64,000 nt of DNA from Centrapalus pauciflorus (Eukaryota > Streptophyta > Magnoliopsida > Asterales > Asteraceae). The DNA is taken from NCBI GenBank assembly GCA_020465985.1, contig JAANYP010000250.1, positions 221,168 to 285,167 of the forward strand, given 5' to 3'. Made by a program: the position numbers and the translations under genes. Of this stretch, positions 14,142 to 23,707 are shown in pieces (within the stretch, counting starts at the first letter, position 1; every line of letters begins with the position of its first letter). A model generated the notes under the pieces. The model made no database searches, was not told the DNA's origin, and saw only the letters and a program-made list of their open reading frames with translations.

Positions 14142-14185
14142 TCACACACACACACTTTGTGTGTGTGTGTGTCTATCTATATATA
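14142..14185. repeat. (CA)n-(GT)n-(TA)n palindromic microsatellite
   Basis: CA and GT runs face each other across CTTT, followed by TCTATCTATATATA. The two runs could fold back on each other. The tract separates two unrelated inverted-repeat elements. Confidence 0.8.
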
Positions 14186-15254
14186 GGGTCAGATTTTATG
14201 GGGCACCTGTATGCATTGTGCACTTTGGGAACCTGTATGCACCGTTAGATCTTGAATTTTAATGGTTCAGATTGTAGTGGCAAAAGGTTAATTAACTTGA
14301 AAATGGGTGCACGGGTGCATAACTTCTCGCGCGCGGAAAGGCAAAATCGGAAGATGCTTGAATTCAGAAGTTATTATACCCGAATCTAAACAAACATAAT
14401 GCATCTTCATCCAATTTATTGGATTCGTCTTCAAACACGATGCATCTTCATCCAATTCAATTTCAAACATGATGCATTTCGACCATATTCATCCTCGTCT
14501 TTGTTCCATCATTATGCATCACCAAAATCGTGATGCATTTCAGCCATATTCATCATCGTCTTTGTTCCATCATTATGCATCACCAAAATCGTGATGCATT
14601 TCGACATTTAAATGTGTTAATTTCGTGATGCATCTCTGAAATTTAAACGTGTTCATCAACGTCTTCAATGTGTTCATCATTGTCGTGATGCATTGTTGTT
14701 GTGCATCATGTTTGAAACAACCAATACCATATGCTCCAACTATTTCTTGGAAGCAATAACCACCAACATTAATAAAGAATCTTAGAATTCTTTGACTAGC
14801 CATAAGCATGATACAGAATCGTAGAATGAACTGTTTGTGAAAAAACTGATACTCAAAAACCATGATCAACAGACGCAAGCAAATTCTCGTCAACGTCGAT
14901 GCACAGGTATGGTGCAGAGTTGCATACCGACGGTGGACAGCGATGGTGGGGCTGGGTCCGGCGGTAGTAGTAGTGGTTGTCTTGTGAAAACTGGTTGAGA
15001 GAAAGAGAGATGGAGAGAGGCTAGCCATGAAAGGGAAAGGGAAAGAGAGAGAAAAGGGGATGGATTTATGGAAAGGTGGTTGATCATTTTATTTAGTTTC
15101 CTAAATAAATGATAAATATTAAATTAAATCTTATAATTTAACAATATATTATAAAGCATTCCCAAAATGCCCTTAATGCACCTTTTGTAAACAAGCAATG
15201 CATTTTTGGTTCCCATTTGGTTCCTAATGCATATGGTGCCCCATAGAACCTCAA

Positions 15255-15256
<2 letters not shown>
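14186..15256. mobile_element. TIR element in a TA microsatellite, 1.07 kb
   Basis: The left terminus (GGGTCAGATTTTATGGGGCACC then TGTATGCATTGTG) mirrors the right terminus (AATGCATATGGTGCCCCATAGAACCTC). Both are flanked by TATATA tracts. The inside is richer in unique sequence than the other elements. It has GATGCATTTCG/CATCATTATGCATCACC direct repeats at 14400-14700, then a stretch at 14710-15087 that looks like captured gene sequence. Confidence 0.6.
14710..15087 (-). other. Possible captured gene fragment
   Basis: Inside the TIR element, minus-strand frames open at 15087 and 15028 and begin with serine/leucine-rich, low-complexity N-terminal-like peptides (LSLSLSWLASL; TTTTTTAGPSPT). They do not continue into anything I recognise. 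Base composition is closer to exon and leader sequence than the surroundings. This may be a Pack-MULE-like capture of a gene 5' end or just chance openness. No function can be given. Confidence 0.25.

Positions 15257-15308
<52 letters not shown>
15257..15308. repeat. (TA)n microsatellite
   Basis: About 26 TA units between the end of one inverted-repeat element and the apparent start of another (AATCAGGTGAGAAGAAGC). Confidence 0.93.
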
Positions 15309-15310
<2 letters not shown>

Positions 15311-15623
15311 CAGGTGAGAAGAAGCTTATGGTGAGAAGAGATGAGAAGCAATCAGACGTTACATGGCATTACTTGTTTAACAAATGAAAGATAATTTAGG
15401 AATTTTTGTTTTTAATTTATTTAATATAAAAAATTTTAAAATAACCGGTTAGCTTATTGTGACATCCCAAAATTTAAGATATTTATTTGACGTGAGAAGA
15501 TCATTCATAAATATTTAAATTCAAGAATTGAAGATGATTTATATATAGTTTGATAAATATAACATTAACTATGAAATATGAAAATTTAAACTTACCGCAA
15601 CAAAATATTGATGAAATAGTACA
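15309..15623. other. Truncated TIR element end and LTR-like start
   Basis: AATCAGGTGAGAAGAAGCTT directly after the TA tract has the look of another microsatellite-inserted element end, but no inverted partner was found. At 15455, TGTGACATCCCAAAATTTAAG resembles the start of a gypsy LTR. The Tat element interrupts this sequence at 15624, and it resumes at 28298. No gene. Confidence 0.35.
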
Positions 15624-15753
15624 TGTTTACGTGGTTCCAATCCCGAATTAATCCACAGGCCCAAAGAGCCCAACCCACCTTCTATCCGCTACTCAGGCCT
15701 GCCATAAGATCCAAGTTCATTCACTTGACCCGCGGAGGGCCCATGGAGTGACA

Positions 15754-15835
15754 GACCTGGCAATTCGTGTCGTGTATTCGTGTCGTGTCGTGTCTCTCAC
15801 AACCTCGTGTATTCGTGTCTCCAATTGCCAGGTCT
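15754..15835. mobile_element. Small inverted-repeat insertion in the 5' LTR
   Basis: Absent from the 3' LTR. It begins ACCTGGCAATTCGTGTCG and ends CCAATTGCCAGGT, so about 13 bp at each end are inverted. Repeated TCGTGT units lie between. This looks like a mini-MITE (hAT-like ends are possible) that entered one LTR after the Tat insertion. The target duplication is not clear. Confidence 0.55.
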
Positions 15836-16002
15836 ACCTGCGAGCTGCAGGAGCCTGTCGGACGACAGGCGTTATGCAGAGAAGGAAGAAAAAGCGGGGT
15901 CTCTAATTGGCTCCTGAGGGATCATGGAGGTCACTCCCATGCACGTTCTTCCCCAGCCAATAGGATTCTTCCAAACGAGCGCCTCGCCTGGAATAGAGAA
16001 GG

Positions 16003-16010
16003 TATAAATA
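16003..16010 (+). promoter_or_regulatory. TATA box of the Tat 5' LTR
   Basis: TATAAATA within GAAGGTATAAATAGGG. The same motif occurs in the 3' LTR at 28026-28033. It probably sets the retrotransposon transcript start about 30 bp downstream. Confidence 0.65.
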
Positions 16011-16269
16011 GGGTTCTCATCATCAAGATAAGGGTAATGTTCATTTCACCATTTTTACTGATATTTTCCTCCCAACCTTTACTCTCTAGCATGGCGGCTG
16101 ACTTTGGCATCGGAGTGTCCTCACAGGGGCTCTCCCTGTGTTGACACTAACGATAGATTTTTCGTTTCTTTGTTGCAGGCCTTCTAATCCCTTTCCTGAA
16201 TCCTCTCGAAGCATTACCTAGCTAGTTATCACTTTAACCCATAATTATTGATTGCCAGACGCACAAACA

Positions 16270-16289
16270 ATTGGCGCCATCCGTGGGAC
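16270..16289 (+). other. Tat primer-binding site
   Basis: ATTGGCGCCATCCGTGGGAC follows the 5' LTR end directly. TGGCGCC-type sites are typical of Tat/Athila elements; the exact priming tRNA is not assigned. Confidence 0.7.
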
Positions 16290-16333
16290 ACGACTGGTTA
16301 CGGTGATACTAGTGTAGTTCTCAGAAATTCAGA

Positions 16334-17219
16334 ATGGATAAGCCTGATGTTGCTGAAATAGGCCCTCAAGGCCCTGTAGCTGGAGAACAACCTCCTCCCC
16401 AGGCGGGTTTCCAGGTGCCCCTGGGAGTGGTGGAACCATCTTCGGCCGTAGAGGCGCTCCTTCCCTCTTTAGACTCGGAAACAACCACGCAGGTGATAAG
16501 TCGTTAGTTAGTAGCAACCAATTTCGAACAACTTCAGGCTCTCATGCAAGAACACTCCCGTTCTGTAGAGGCTCCACGCCTGGATAAGACTAATGAGGTG
16601 ATGATGGAATACGAAGATGTAGACTCAGAAAAGATGGACGAGCATATAGACACGCGGGAGTTGAGCACGAGCGAAGGAGCAACCCACAGGGTACAAGAAG
16701 CACAAGGGGCTAAGACCAAAGTGTCGGTGGGAAGCGAGGCCAACCCCCTTTCACGAAGCGTGCCTAGGCAGGCGATGCAAGGCGCTCGCACCTCTTTAAC
16801 CACACCACCTACCATTGCATCTCGAAGGGAAAGCCTCATGCAAGGTAGGGTTTCTGAGGCGTTGGGTAGTACAAGGAGGAGGGAGCGCGTGGAGCCACCC
16901 CCCAGGTGAAGTTCACAAGCCAGGGGCATAGGGGATTGGGAGAAGTGGTAATACCCACCAGAAGCAGGACTTCTCTGGGCCAGGCCCGCAAAGACTTTCA
17001 AAAAGGGCCTAAACCGCTTAATCTGGAGTCCCACTTCCAGGAGGTTGACGGGGAGGATCCTTCCCCCTTCGTAGAATGGATTGAAGATTACCCCCTTCCA
17101 GAAGGTCTGAAACTACCCTCAAACGTAGGGGTATATGACGGAACGGGGGATCCATACGATCACTGGCGTCTGTTTGCAGGGGCCATGAAGATATCTAAAT
17201 GGGTACCACCGGTGGCGTG
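16334..17219 (+). pseudogene. Tat gag, truncated and broken
   Basis: Reading starts at the ATG at 16334 (MDKPDVAEIG), meets an in-frame TAG near 16507, and continues to about 16908. It then continues in another frame (16906 onward) through the diagnostic Tat gag core: PFVEWIEDYPLPEGLKLP, YDGTGDPYDHW, GAMKISKW. It is cut at 17219, where the opposed gypsy LTR begins, so the C-terminal half of gag is gone. Gag would form the virus-like particle; this copy cannot. Confidence 0.75.
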
Positions 17220-18476
17220 TGTGAAGACCACCCCTTACGAGGCAGTCGTCACGAGTCTAGGTCCCACATCATGCAACACGATATCAATCATAACTAAGAT
17301 AGAGTAATTATATTGCGGAAATTCAAATTACAAGTACAAAATATTAGGATTAAGTTTAATACAGTTTTAGAGCAAATTGCAGTTTTCAAATTAAACTTAT
17401 AAAGGGTACAATCTAATCTAATTCATGTCATCATACAATCAAATTAATCTACACAGACCACCACAATTATCGTCTGCCAATCAGTACCGAAAGGTTTGTT
17501 GAGTAGTGGTCTATGAAAACTTCAACTTGATTCTTGTAAGACCTATGAACTAGGTCCAGCAGGTGACTTTCCTTTATCTTTCCCTGTAAAAAGTGTAAAC
17601 AACATGTGTAAGAAAAGCTTAGTGAGAATATAGATTTTCAGATTACATGCATTATCAAGCGGATCATGGGTCTAGCGTGATATTTCTTGACTGCCGCTAC
17701 AGCCACTCATGATTGAGACATAGTAGTCATAGAGTCGGATGATGTTCAGGCCACGCTCACGCTTTAATTGTGGGGATCAACCACATACTGGGCTAGCTAC
17801 CAGTAAATCGACATGGCGGAACATTGGAGTATCATTACCAAGTTCAATAGAACTGGTGAAATAGCATGGTCAAGAACAATAGACCGTCAAGGCTAATCAT
17901 TCTAAGATGAATCGATATGTCAAAGGTGCGAGCAATAATGAAAGCATAAGTCATCAAGGTCATGATAGCAATAATCTCATACCAATATCTGAAATGAACT
18001 GTAAATTCAATGTCATGCGAAATGATAAATCAAATAGCTATCATGATCCACAGGGCATCACCGACCATGGTGAGCACATGTCACAATCCAGCTGATCATA
18101 TATGAATGTCAAATTAATCTATCATCAACAATATGTCTCAACCGGAAATCTAGCATGTAAAGCTGAATATCTATAACTCACTGGTTCTTGTGGTCTTTAT
18201 CAAGCAGATTTACATCCACCACCTGAGTTATCCCAGGATTTTATATTTAATCTTTGTCTATCAGATCTTTGTCAATTTTTTTTTAATTCTGTGACCCGGT
18301 TTCAATATCTTTAAATCTTTAGATCTTTGTTCAGAATTTAACTGAACATGTCCAGAATTATATCATATCATATCATTAGCTTTTAGCTTTAAAATCTTTA
18401 TTTTATCTGATTCTGATAACAAATAACTCATCAATCATCCATTAGTTCCTTTTCTTTGTTTCTTTGAATTCTCAAA

Positions 18477-18479
<3 letters not shown>

Positions 18480-18531
<52 letters not shown>
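18480..18531. repeat. (TA)n tract in LTR
   Basis: About 26 TA units. The matching place in the opposed LTR (24900-24935) has a short CA/TA run, so the tract expanded after the two copies separated. Confidence 0.9.
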
Positions 18532-18534
<3 letters not shown>

Positions 18535-19349
18535 TATTGCTTTGATTATTAATATTTTATCATAAAATCATGGGTCTTATATCATTTAATTGATTATTTT
18601 AAAATATGTAAAATGGGCCATCCGGATTCGGACCGAAATGGCCATCCGAAGTGGCATCCGAAATCTTGGCACCCGAATTGGACCATCCGAACTCGGGTCA
18701 TCCTAGTTCGGACCACTTTCTCATCCTAAGTTGCATCATCCGTATTAGATCCGAAATGGGCTTCATCCGAATTCGGGTCTCAACCGAATTCGGATCCCAT
18801 ACTTATAATTTTCCAGAAATTGTTCTTCGTGTTCTATCTTATTTTCATACGGATTTTTACTTAAATTTCAGTAAACTCATTTTCATTAACATGCAACTTA
18901 ATATAATGTTATATTATCATATTTGGGTTGTTTTTATATAATTTTCCCTATCAAAAACATCATTATTTGATCAAAATCATCCAAAATAAGCATTTTTTTT
19001 TGTCAAGAACACCTATTTTTATAAAAACTCAGATTTGTACTTATTTTGGACGATTCAACCACTGATTTTTGTTTCTTTAACATTTATTAACTTAAGCACA
19101 TGATTATCTACTAATAACTTAAACATGCAACCATCAAATTCTACATTTATAATCCTAGGTTTCGGTTTTTAACAAAACCGAACCAATACTCATAATATTT
19201 CGAAATTTAAATAATTCTTACCTTAAATTCTTGTTGTTTGATGAGGCTTATAACTTCTTGTAACTCCCTATTGTCTTAATTCTTCAATTTAATGCAAGGT
19301 TTATGAAATTCTTGATGTTTTGTTGATGAAGCCGTAGGGTAGAGAGAAG

Positions 19350-19352
<3 letters not shown>

Positions 19353-19394
<42 letters not shown>
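19353..19394. repeat. (GA)n tract in LTR
   Basis: About 20 GA units. The opposed LTR has only a short CT run at about 23960-23985. Confidence 0.9.
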
Positions 19395-19396
<2 letters not shown>

Positions 19397-19686
19397 ATTT
19401 CTTATATGTTGTTAAATGATCATTAATTTGAGTTTATATACTTCATTTTAGCTTTATGTGAAATTAACCCCTTCCACTTTTGTATTTTACATCTCTTTTA
19501 TTTGATCATTTAAAAAATTTGAAACATAAATATTTAACTTAGTTAATAGTTTTCATTAATTAATTAAATTACAATTCAAATAATGTAATTAAATTACATT
19601 ATTAATTCAAATGCTGAAATTAAAGTTCGGTTCAGATTAGGTTGTTACAGAATGGGCTCCACCACGTACAAACTTCGTCCCCGAAG

Positions 19687-21099
19687 TTAGCTTTGTTCGA
19701 ACAGACTTGGATAGGTAGCTTTCATGACATCTCTTGATTCCCAAGACTGATGCGAACCTTTGTGGTGTTTCCACTGCATGAGCACCATCTGTATTTCTTT
19801 ATTTTGAAGCTTTTTGGTCTTCGAGTCCAGAATACATTCTGGCTCTTCAACCACTCGAAGTTTCTCATCAATTTGCAGATTAACATGTGGTATCTGCACT
19901 TCTCTTTCATCAGCTAGGCTCTTTCTCAAATGACTAACATGGAATACATGATGTATTCCAGATAATTTCGTTGGTAGTTCATGACGATAAGATTGATTTC
20001 CTATCTTTTCAACAATCCTGAACGGGCCAATGAATCTTGGAGCTAGCTTATTTCTTTTTATGAATCGTACCACATTCTTCATTGGGGATACTTTTTAGCA
20101 TCACCCAATTATTAACCGCAAAACTAATCGATCTGTGCCGATTGTCGTAATATGACTTCTGCCTGCTTTGAGCTTCAAGAATGTTCCTTCTGACAAGTTG
20201 AATCTTCTCATGAGTCAACTGTAGAAGGGCAGGACCCGCTATAGGCGATTCACCTGTTTCACGCCAACAGGTGGGAGTTCTGCACTTTCGTCCATATAGA
20301 GCTTCAAAAGGAGCCATCTTGATCGTTGAATGATAACTGTTATTGTATGAGAATTCGACCAAAGGTAAATGGTCATCCCAGTTACCGCCCAAATCAAGAA
20401 TGCAGGCACGGAGCATATCTTCGAGAGTTAAAATAGTGCGTTCACTTTGGCCATCTGCATTAGGGTGATAAGCAGTACTCATAGAGATTCGAGTACCCAT
20501 CTCATCTTGCAGCGCTTTCCAGAATCTTGAAGTGAAACGACTATCACGATCAGAGACGATAGATTTTGGCACACCGTGACGAGAAATGACCTCAGCGATG
20601 TACATCTGTGCCAATCTATCAAGGGAGTACGTTTCTTTCATCGGTATAAAATGAGCTGACTTTGTCAATCGATCCACGACTACCCAGATGGAGTCATGCT
20701 GTCTCTTGGTCTTTGGAAATTTCGTGACAAAATCCATGGTTATATGCTCCCACTTCCACTCAGGAACTGGTAGTGGTTGCATATCCCCGAAGGGTTTCTG
20801 AAGTTCTGCCTTAACCATTGACAGACTCTGCAGCTTTCAACATATTGACTGATGTCTTTCTTCATTCCTGGCCACCAATAATCAGCTTTCAGATCGAAAT
20901 ACATCTTTGAGCTGCCAGGATGAATAGATAACTTGGACTTGTGGGCTTCGGATAGAAGAGTATTGCGAATAGAACCATACTTAGGAATCCAGATTCGGTT
21001 TCCCTTGAGACATTGAAGTCCCAAATGATTCATAGATAGAAATTGTAATTGCCCCTTGAGATTTTCAGAACCGGGATTCTCTTCTTTCAATGCTTCCAC
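19687..21099 (-). pseudogene. Tekay-like gypsy integrase with chromodomain-like tail
   Basis: In minus-strand order there is an H2C2 zinc-binding segment (HKSKLSIHPG then CRVC, about 20880-20960). The integrase core follows with catalytic residues in MDFVTKFPK, IVSDRDSRFTSRFW and QSERTILTLEDML (20818-20300). The C-terminal GPFRIVEKIGNQSY region and a chromodomain-like end (VLMQWKHHKG-SHQSWE, 19740-19830) come last. The sections lie in three frames (20740-21099, 20048-20818, 19687-20082), so at least two frameshifts separate them. A TAA also separates this part from the RNase H section above 21100. The chromodomain places it in the chromovirus group, Tekay/Del-like. Confidence 0.82.
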
Positions 21100-21996
21100 T
21101 TAGGCAGATCTGATGTCTTCGATAAGATCAGAAGAGAATACAATAGGAGTTAGAGCATAGCAACACTTTTCTAGATAGACTTTTCTACTCAAAGCATCCG
21201 CGACCACATTGGCTTTGCTGGGATGATACAGTATCTCGCAATCATAGTCCTTGACAAGCTCCAAGGACCGACGCTGTTTCATGTTTAGATCCTTTTGAGT
21301 AAATAGATGCTTGAGACTTTTATGGTCGGTGTAAAGCTGAGACCGAGTCCCATAGAGATAATGTCGCCAGATTTTCAATGCAAAGGTAACGGCAGCCAAC
21401 TCAAGATCATGAGTTGGTGCGCTTTTCTCATAGTCTTTCAATTGCCTTGAAGCGTAAGCAATGACTTTTCCCCTTTGCATGAGGACACAACCTAGACCAG
21501 TACCAGATGCATCGCTATAAACGACAAAGTCATCATTGCCTTCTGGTAAGGCTAGGATTGGCGCTTGAATAAGTTTCTGCTTCAAAGCTTCAAATGTCTC
21601 TTGCTGTTTATCAGCCCATACGAAAGGTGTATTCTTTCGTGTTAGCATCGTGAGTGGCACAGCAATCTTCGAGAAGTCCTTAATGAATCGCCGATAGTAA
21701 CCGGCCAATCCAAGGAAACTTCTGATTTCGGAGGCATTGCGAGGCGTTTTCCATTTTTGAACGGCCTCGACTTTGGAAGGATCGAATGAAATACCTTCGC
21801 CAGATACAACATGGCCAAGGAATTGGATCTATAAAATAACAAGGGAGAATTTCAAGTTTTTATTCAATCAATGAACGCTTAGGAAATAGCTCAAGACAAT
21901 ATAAGATTATACCTGTGTGAGCCAGAATTCACACTTGGAAAATTTTGCGTAGAGTCATTCTTTTCTCAATAACTCTAGCACTTGACGCAGATGAAC
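21100..21996 (-). pseudogene. Tekay-like reverse transcriptase C-end and RNase H
   Basis: The reverse transcriptase tail KFSKCEFWL (around 21940) continues after an 84-bp intron-like gap into QFLGHVVSGEGI, then LAGYYRRFIKDFSKIA. RNase H follows (VVYSDASGTGLGCVLMQ, HDLELAAVTFALKIWRHYLY, YTDHKSL, VVADALSRK). The 5' part carries one in-frame TGA upstream of CEFWL. The catalytic YxDD part of the polymerase, protease and gag are missing: the fragment stops near 21996, where unrelated plus-strand retroelement sequence starts. Confidence 0.8.
21829..21912 (-). other. Intron-like 84-bp segment in the RT gene
   Basis: On the minus strand the segment begins CACAG/GTATAATC (21912) and ends TTATTTTATAG/ATCC (21829). 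Removing it keeps the same reading frame and brings together two conserved reverse transcriptase blocks. It is AT-rich compared with the flanks, as plant introns are. Confidence 0.6.
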
Positions 21997-22037
21997 AATG
22001 TGATTTTAAAGTATCAAAATAAAAACTATTCACAAGA

Positions 22038-22336
22038 TGGTATCAGAGCCCATAGTTTGAGTGAATCAAGTATTACGTGAGTAATACTTGGTCTCAAACT
22101 GAAGCAATACATATGTATCAATCATTTAGGTGGTTTGAACTAAGATAAGATGTACAGACTGTTAGGATGGGAATAAGGGTACATAGATCTAAGTCTATAA
22201 ACTGATAGTTAAATGATTTTAATTTTCAGTAAAGATGTCAGGATCAGGTGACATTCCCAACAACATGACCCCCCAACAGATGTTTGAAATGGTACAACAA
22301 TTATTAGCCCAGTATGTGGCTGATCCCCACAATTAA
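22038..22336 (+). mobile_element. Gypsy primer-binding site, leader and gag start
   Basis: TGGTATCAGAGCC at 22038-22050 is a tRNA-iMet-type primer-binding site, preceded by an LTR-like end (CTATTCACA). A leader of about 185 bp leads to ATG 22235, which opens a 33-codon frame (MSGSGDIPNNMTPQQ) ending at 22336. The gag breaks off abruptly where an internal LTR fragment begins, so the ORF is chimeric and truncated. Confidence 0.6.
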
Positions 22337-22639
22337 AGCGTGAGCGTGGCCTGAACATCATCCGACTCTATGACTACTATGTCTCAATCATGAGTGGCTG
22401 TAGCGGCAGTCAAGAAATATCACGCTAGAACAATGATCAGCTTGATAATGCATGTAATCTGAAAATCTATATTCTCACTAAGCTTTGCTTACAGATGTTG
22501 TTTACACTTTTTACAGGAAAAGATAAAGGAAAGTCACCTGCTGGACCTAGTTCATAGGTCTTACAAGAATCAAGTTGAAGTTTTCATAGACCACTACTCA
22601 AAAACCTTTCGGTAATGATTGGCAGACGATAATTGTGTT
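22337..22639 (+). repeat. Misplaced internal LTR fragment
   Basis: This stretch, from GCGTGAGCGTGGCCTGAAC to the TGGCAGACGATAATTGTG region, matches the 3' third of the plus-strand LTR (about 25640-25950). It is fused directly behind the gag start, so the internal region was rearranged rather than simply deleted. Confidence 0.7.
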
Positions 22640-23215
22640 GTGAATGATCAAATAAGTGTAGAAGAAGTATAAAAGTCCAATAATTATTGTGAATGATGAA
22701 ATAAATACTGTAAATGGTCAAATAATTCATGTGAATGATCAAATAAGTGTTGTGAATGATCAATTAAGTAATGTGAATGGTCAATTAGGTAATGTGAATG
22801 GTCATTTAAGTAATGTGAATGATCAATTAAGTAATATAAATGGTTAATTAAGTAATGTGAATGATCAATTAAATAATGTGAATGATCATTTAAGTAACGT
22901 GAATGGTCAATTAAGTAATGTGAATGATCATTTAAGTAATGTGAATGGTTAATTAAGTAATGTGAATGATCATTTAAGTAATGTGAATGGTTAATTAAGT
23001 AATGTGAATGGTTAATTAAGTAATGTGAATGATCAATTAAATAATGTGAATGATCATTTAAGTAATGTGAATGGTCAATTAAGTACTGTGAATGATCATT
23101 TAAGTAATGTGAATGATCAATTAAGTGTTGAAGAATTGTGAATGATCAAATAAGTGTTGCGAATAATCAAATAAGTGTACAAGAAATATAAATAGTTAAA
23201 TAAGTGTTGTGAACA
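22640..23215 (+). repeat. 21-bp minisatellite array, copy 2
   Basis: Units AATTAAGTAATGTGAATGATC and variants, about 25 copies, are the same family as the array at 12735-13620. The array sits between the LTR fragment and the integrase tail at 23254. The element may therefore have carried it, or recombination may have moved it. Confidence 0.92.
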
Positions 23216-23253
23216 ATCGACATCGATCGATTAGTTTTGCAGTTAACGATTGA

Positions 23254-23670
23254 GTGATGCTGAAAGTATCCTTAATGAAGAATGTGGTACGATTCATAAA
23301 GTGGAACAAGCTAGCTCCGAGATTTATTGGTCTGTTCAAGATTGTTGAAAAGATAGGAAACCAATCTTATCGTCTTGAATTGCCAACTGACTTAGCGGGA
23401 ATACATCATGTATTCCATGTTAGTCATTTGAGAAAGAGCCTAGCAGATGAAAGAGAAGTGCAGATACCACATGTTAATCTGCAAATTGATGAGAAACTTC
23501 GAGTGGTTGAAGAGCCAGAATGTATTCTGGACTCGAAGAATAAAAAGCTTCGCAATAATGAAATACAGATGGTGCTCGTCCAGTGGAAACACCACAAAGG
23601 TTCGCATCAGTCTTGGGAATCAAGAGATGTCATGAAAGCTACCTATCCAAGTCTGTTCGAACAAAGCTAA
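23254..23670 (+). pseudogene. Gypsy integrase C-terminus, plus-strand copy
   Basis: 138 codons that repeat, in opposite orientation, the integrase tail at 19687-20082: KLAPRFIG, KIGNQSYRLELP, HHVFHVSHLRKSLADE, and the chromodomain-like VLVQWKHHKGSHQSWE. The frame is open to its natural stop at 23670, and the LTR follows 37 bp later as in the minus copy. Everything upstream (protease, polymerase, integrase core) is missing. Confidence 0.8.
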
Positions 23671-23707
23671 CTTCGGGGACGAAGTTTGTGCGTGGTGGAG
23701 CCCATTC

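Larger units (their letters stand above)
15624..16269 (+). repeat. Tat 5' LTR
   Basis: 646 bp, starting TGTTTACGTGGTTCCAATCC and ending ACGCACAAACA. It matches the 3' LTR closely except for an insertion of about 82 bp at 15754-15835. Open frames inside it are not genes. Confidence 0.88.
17220..19649 (-). repeat. Tekay-like gypsy LTR, left (minus) copy
   Basis: On the minus strand it runs from TGTAACAACC (19649) to GTCTTCACA (17220). It is the inverted counterpart of 23708-26188, with about 2.4 kb of clear similarity. It contains an expanded TA tract (18480-18531) and a GA tract (19353-19394), both much shorter in the other copy, plus the CCGAATTCGG/ATCCGAA motif cluster at 18615-18800. It is the 3' LTR of the minus-strand pol fragment next to it. 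Confidence 0.8.

Noticed and set aside
15767..16144. 125-codon frame, also seen at 27718-28167
   Set aside because: Both lie inside the two copies of the Tat LTR and are non-coding.
17907..18095. Small plus-strand frames at 17907-18095 and 18651-18941
   Set aside because: They are within the minus-strand gypsy LTR and have no counterpart frame preserved in the other LTR copy.
22038..22050. TGGTATCAGAGC-type motifs as tRNA gene pieces
   Set aside because: They are retrotransposon primer-binding sites next to LTR ends (also 12178, 45856, 58838); no tRNA cloverleaf surrounds them.
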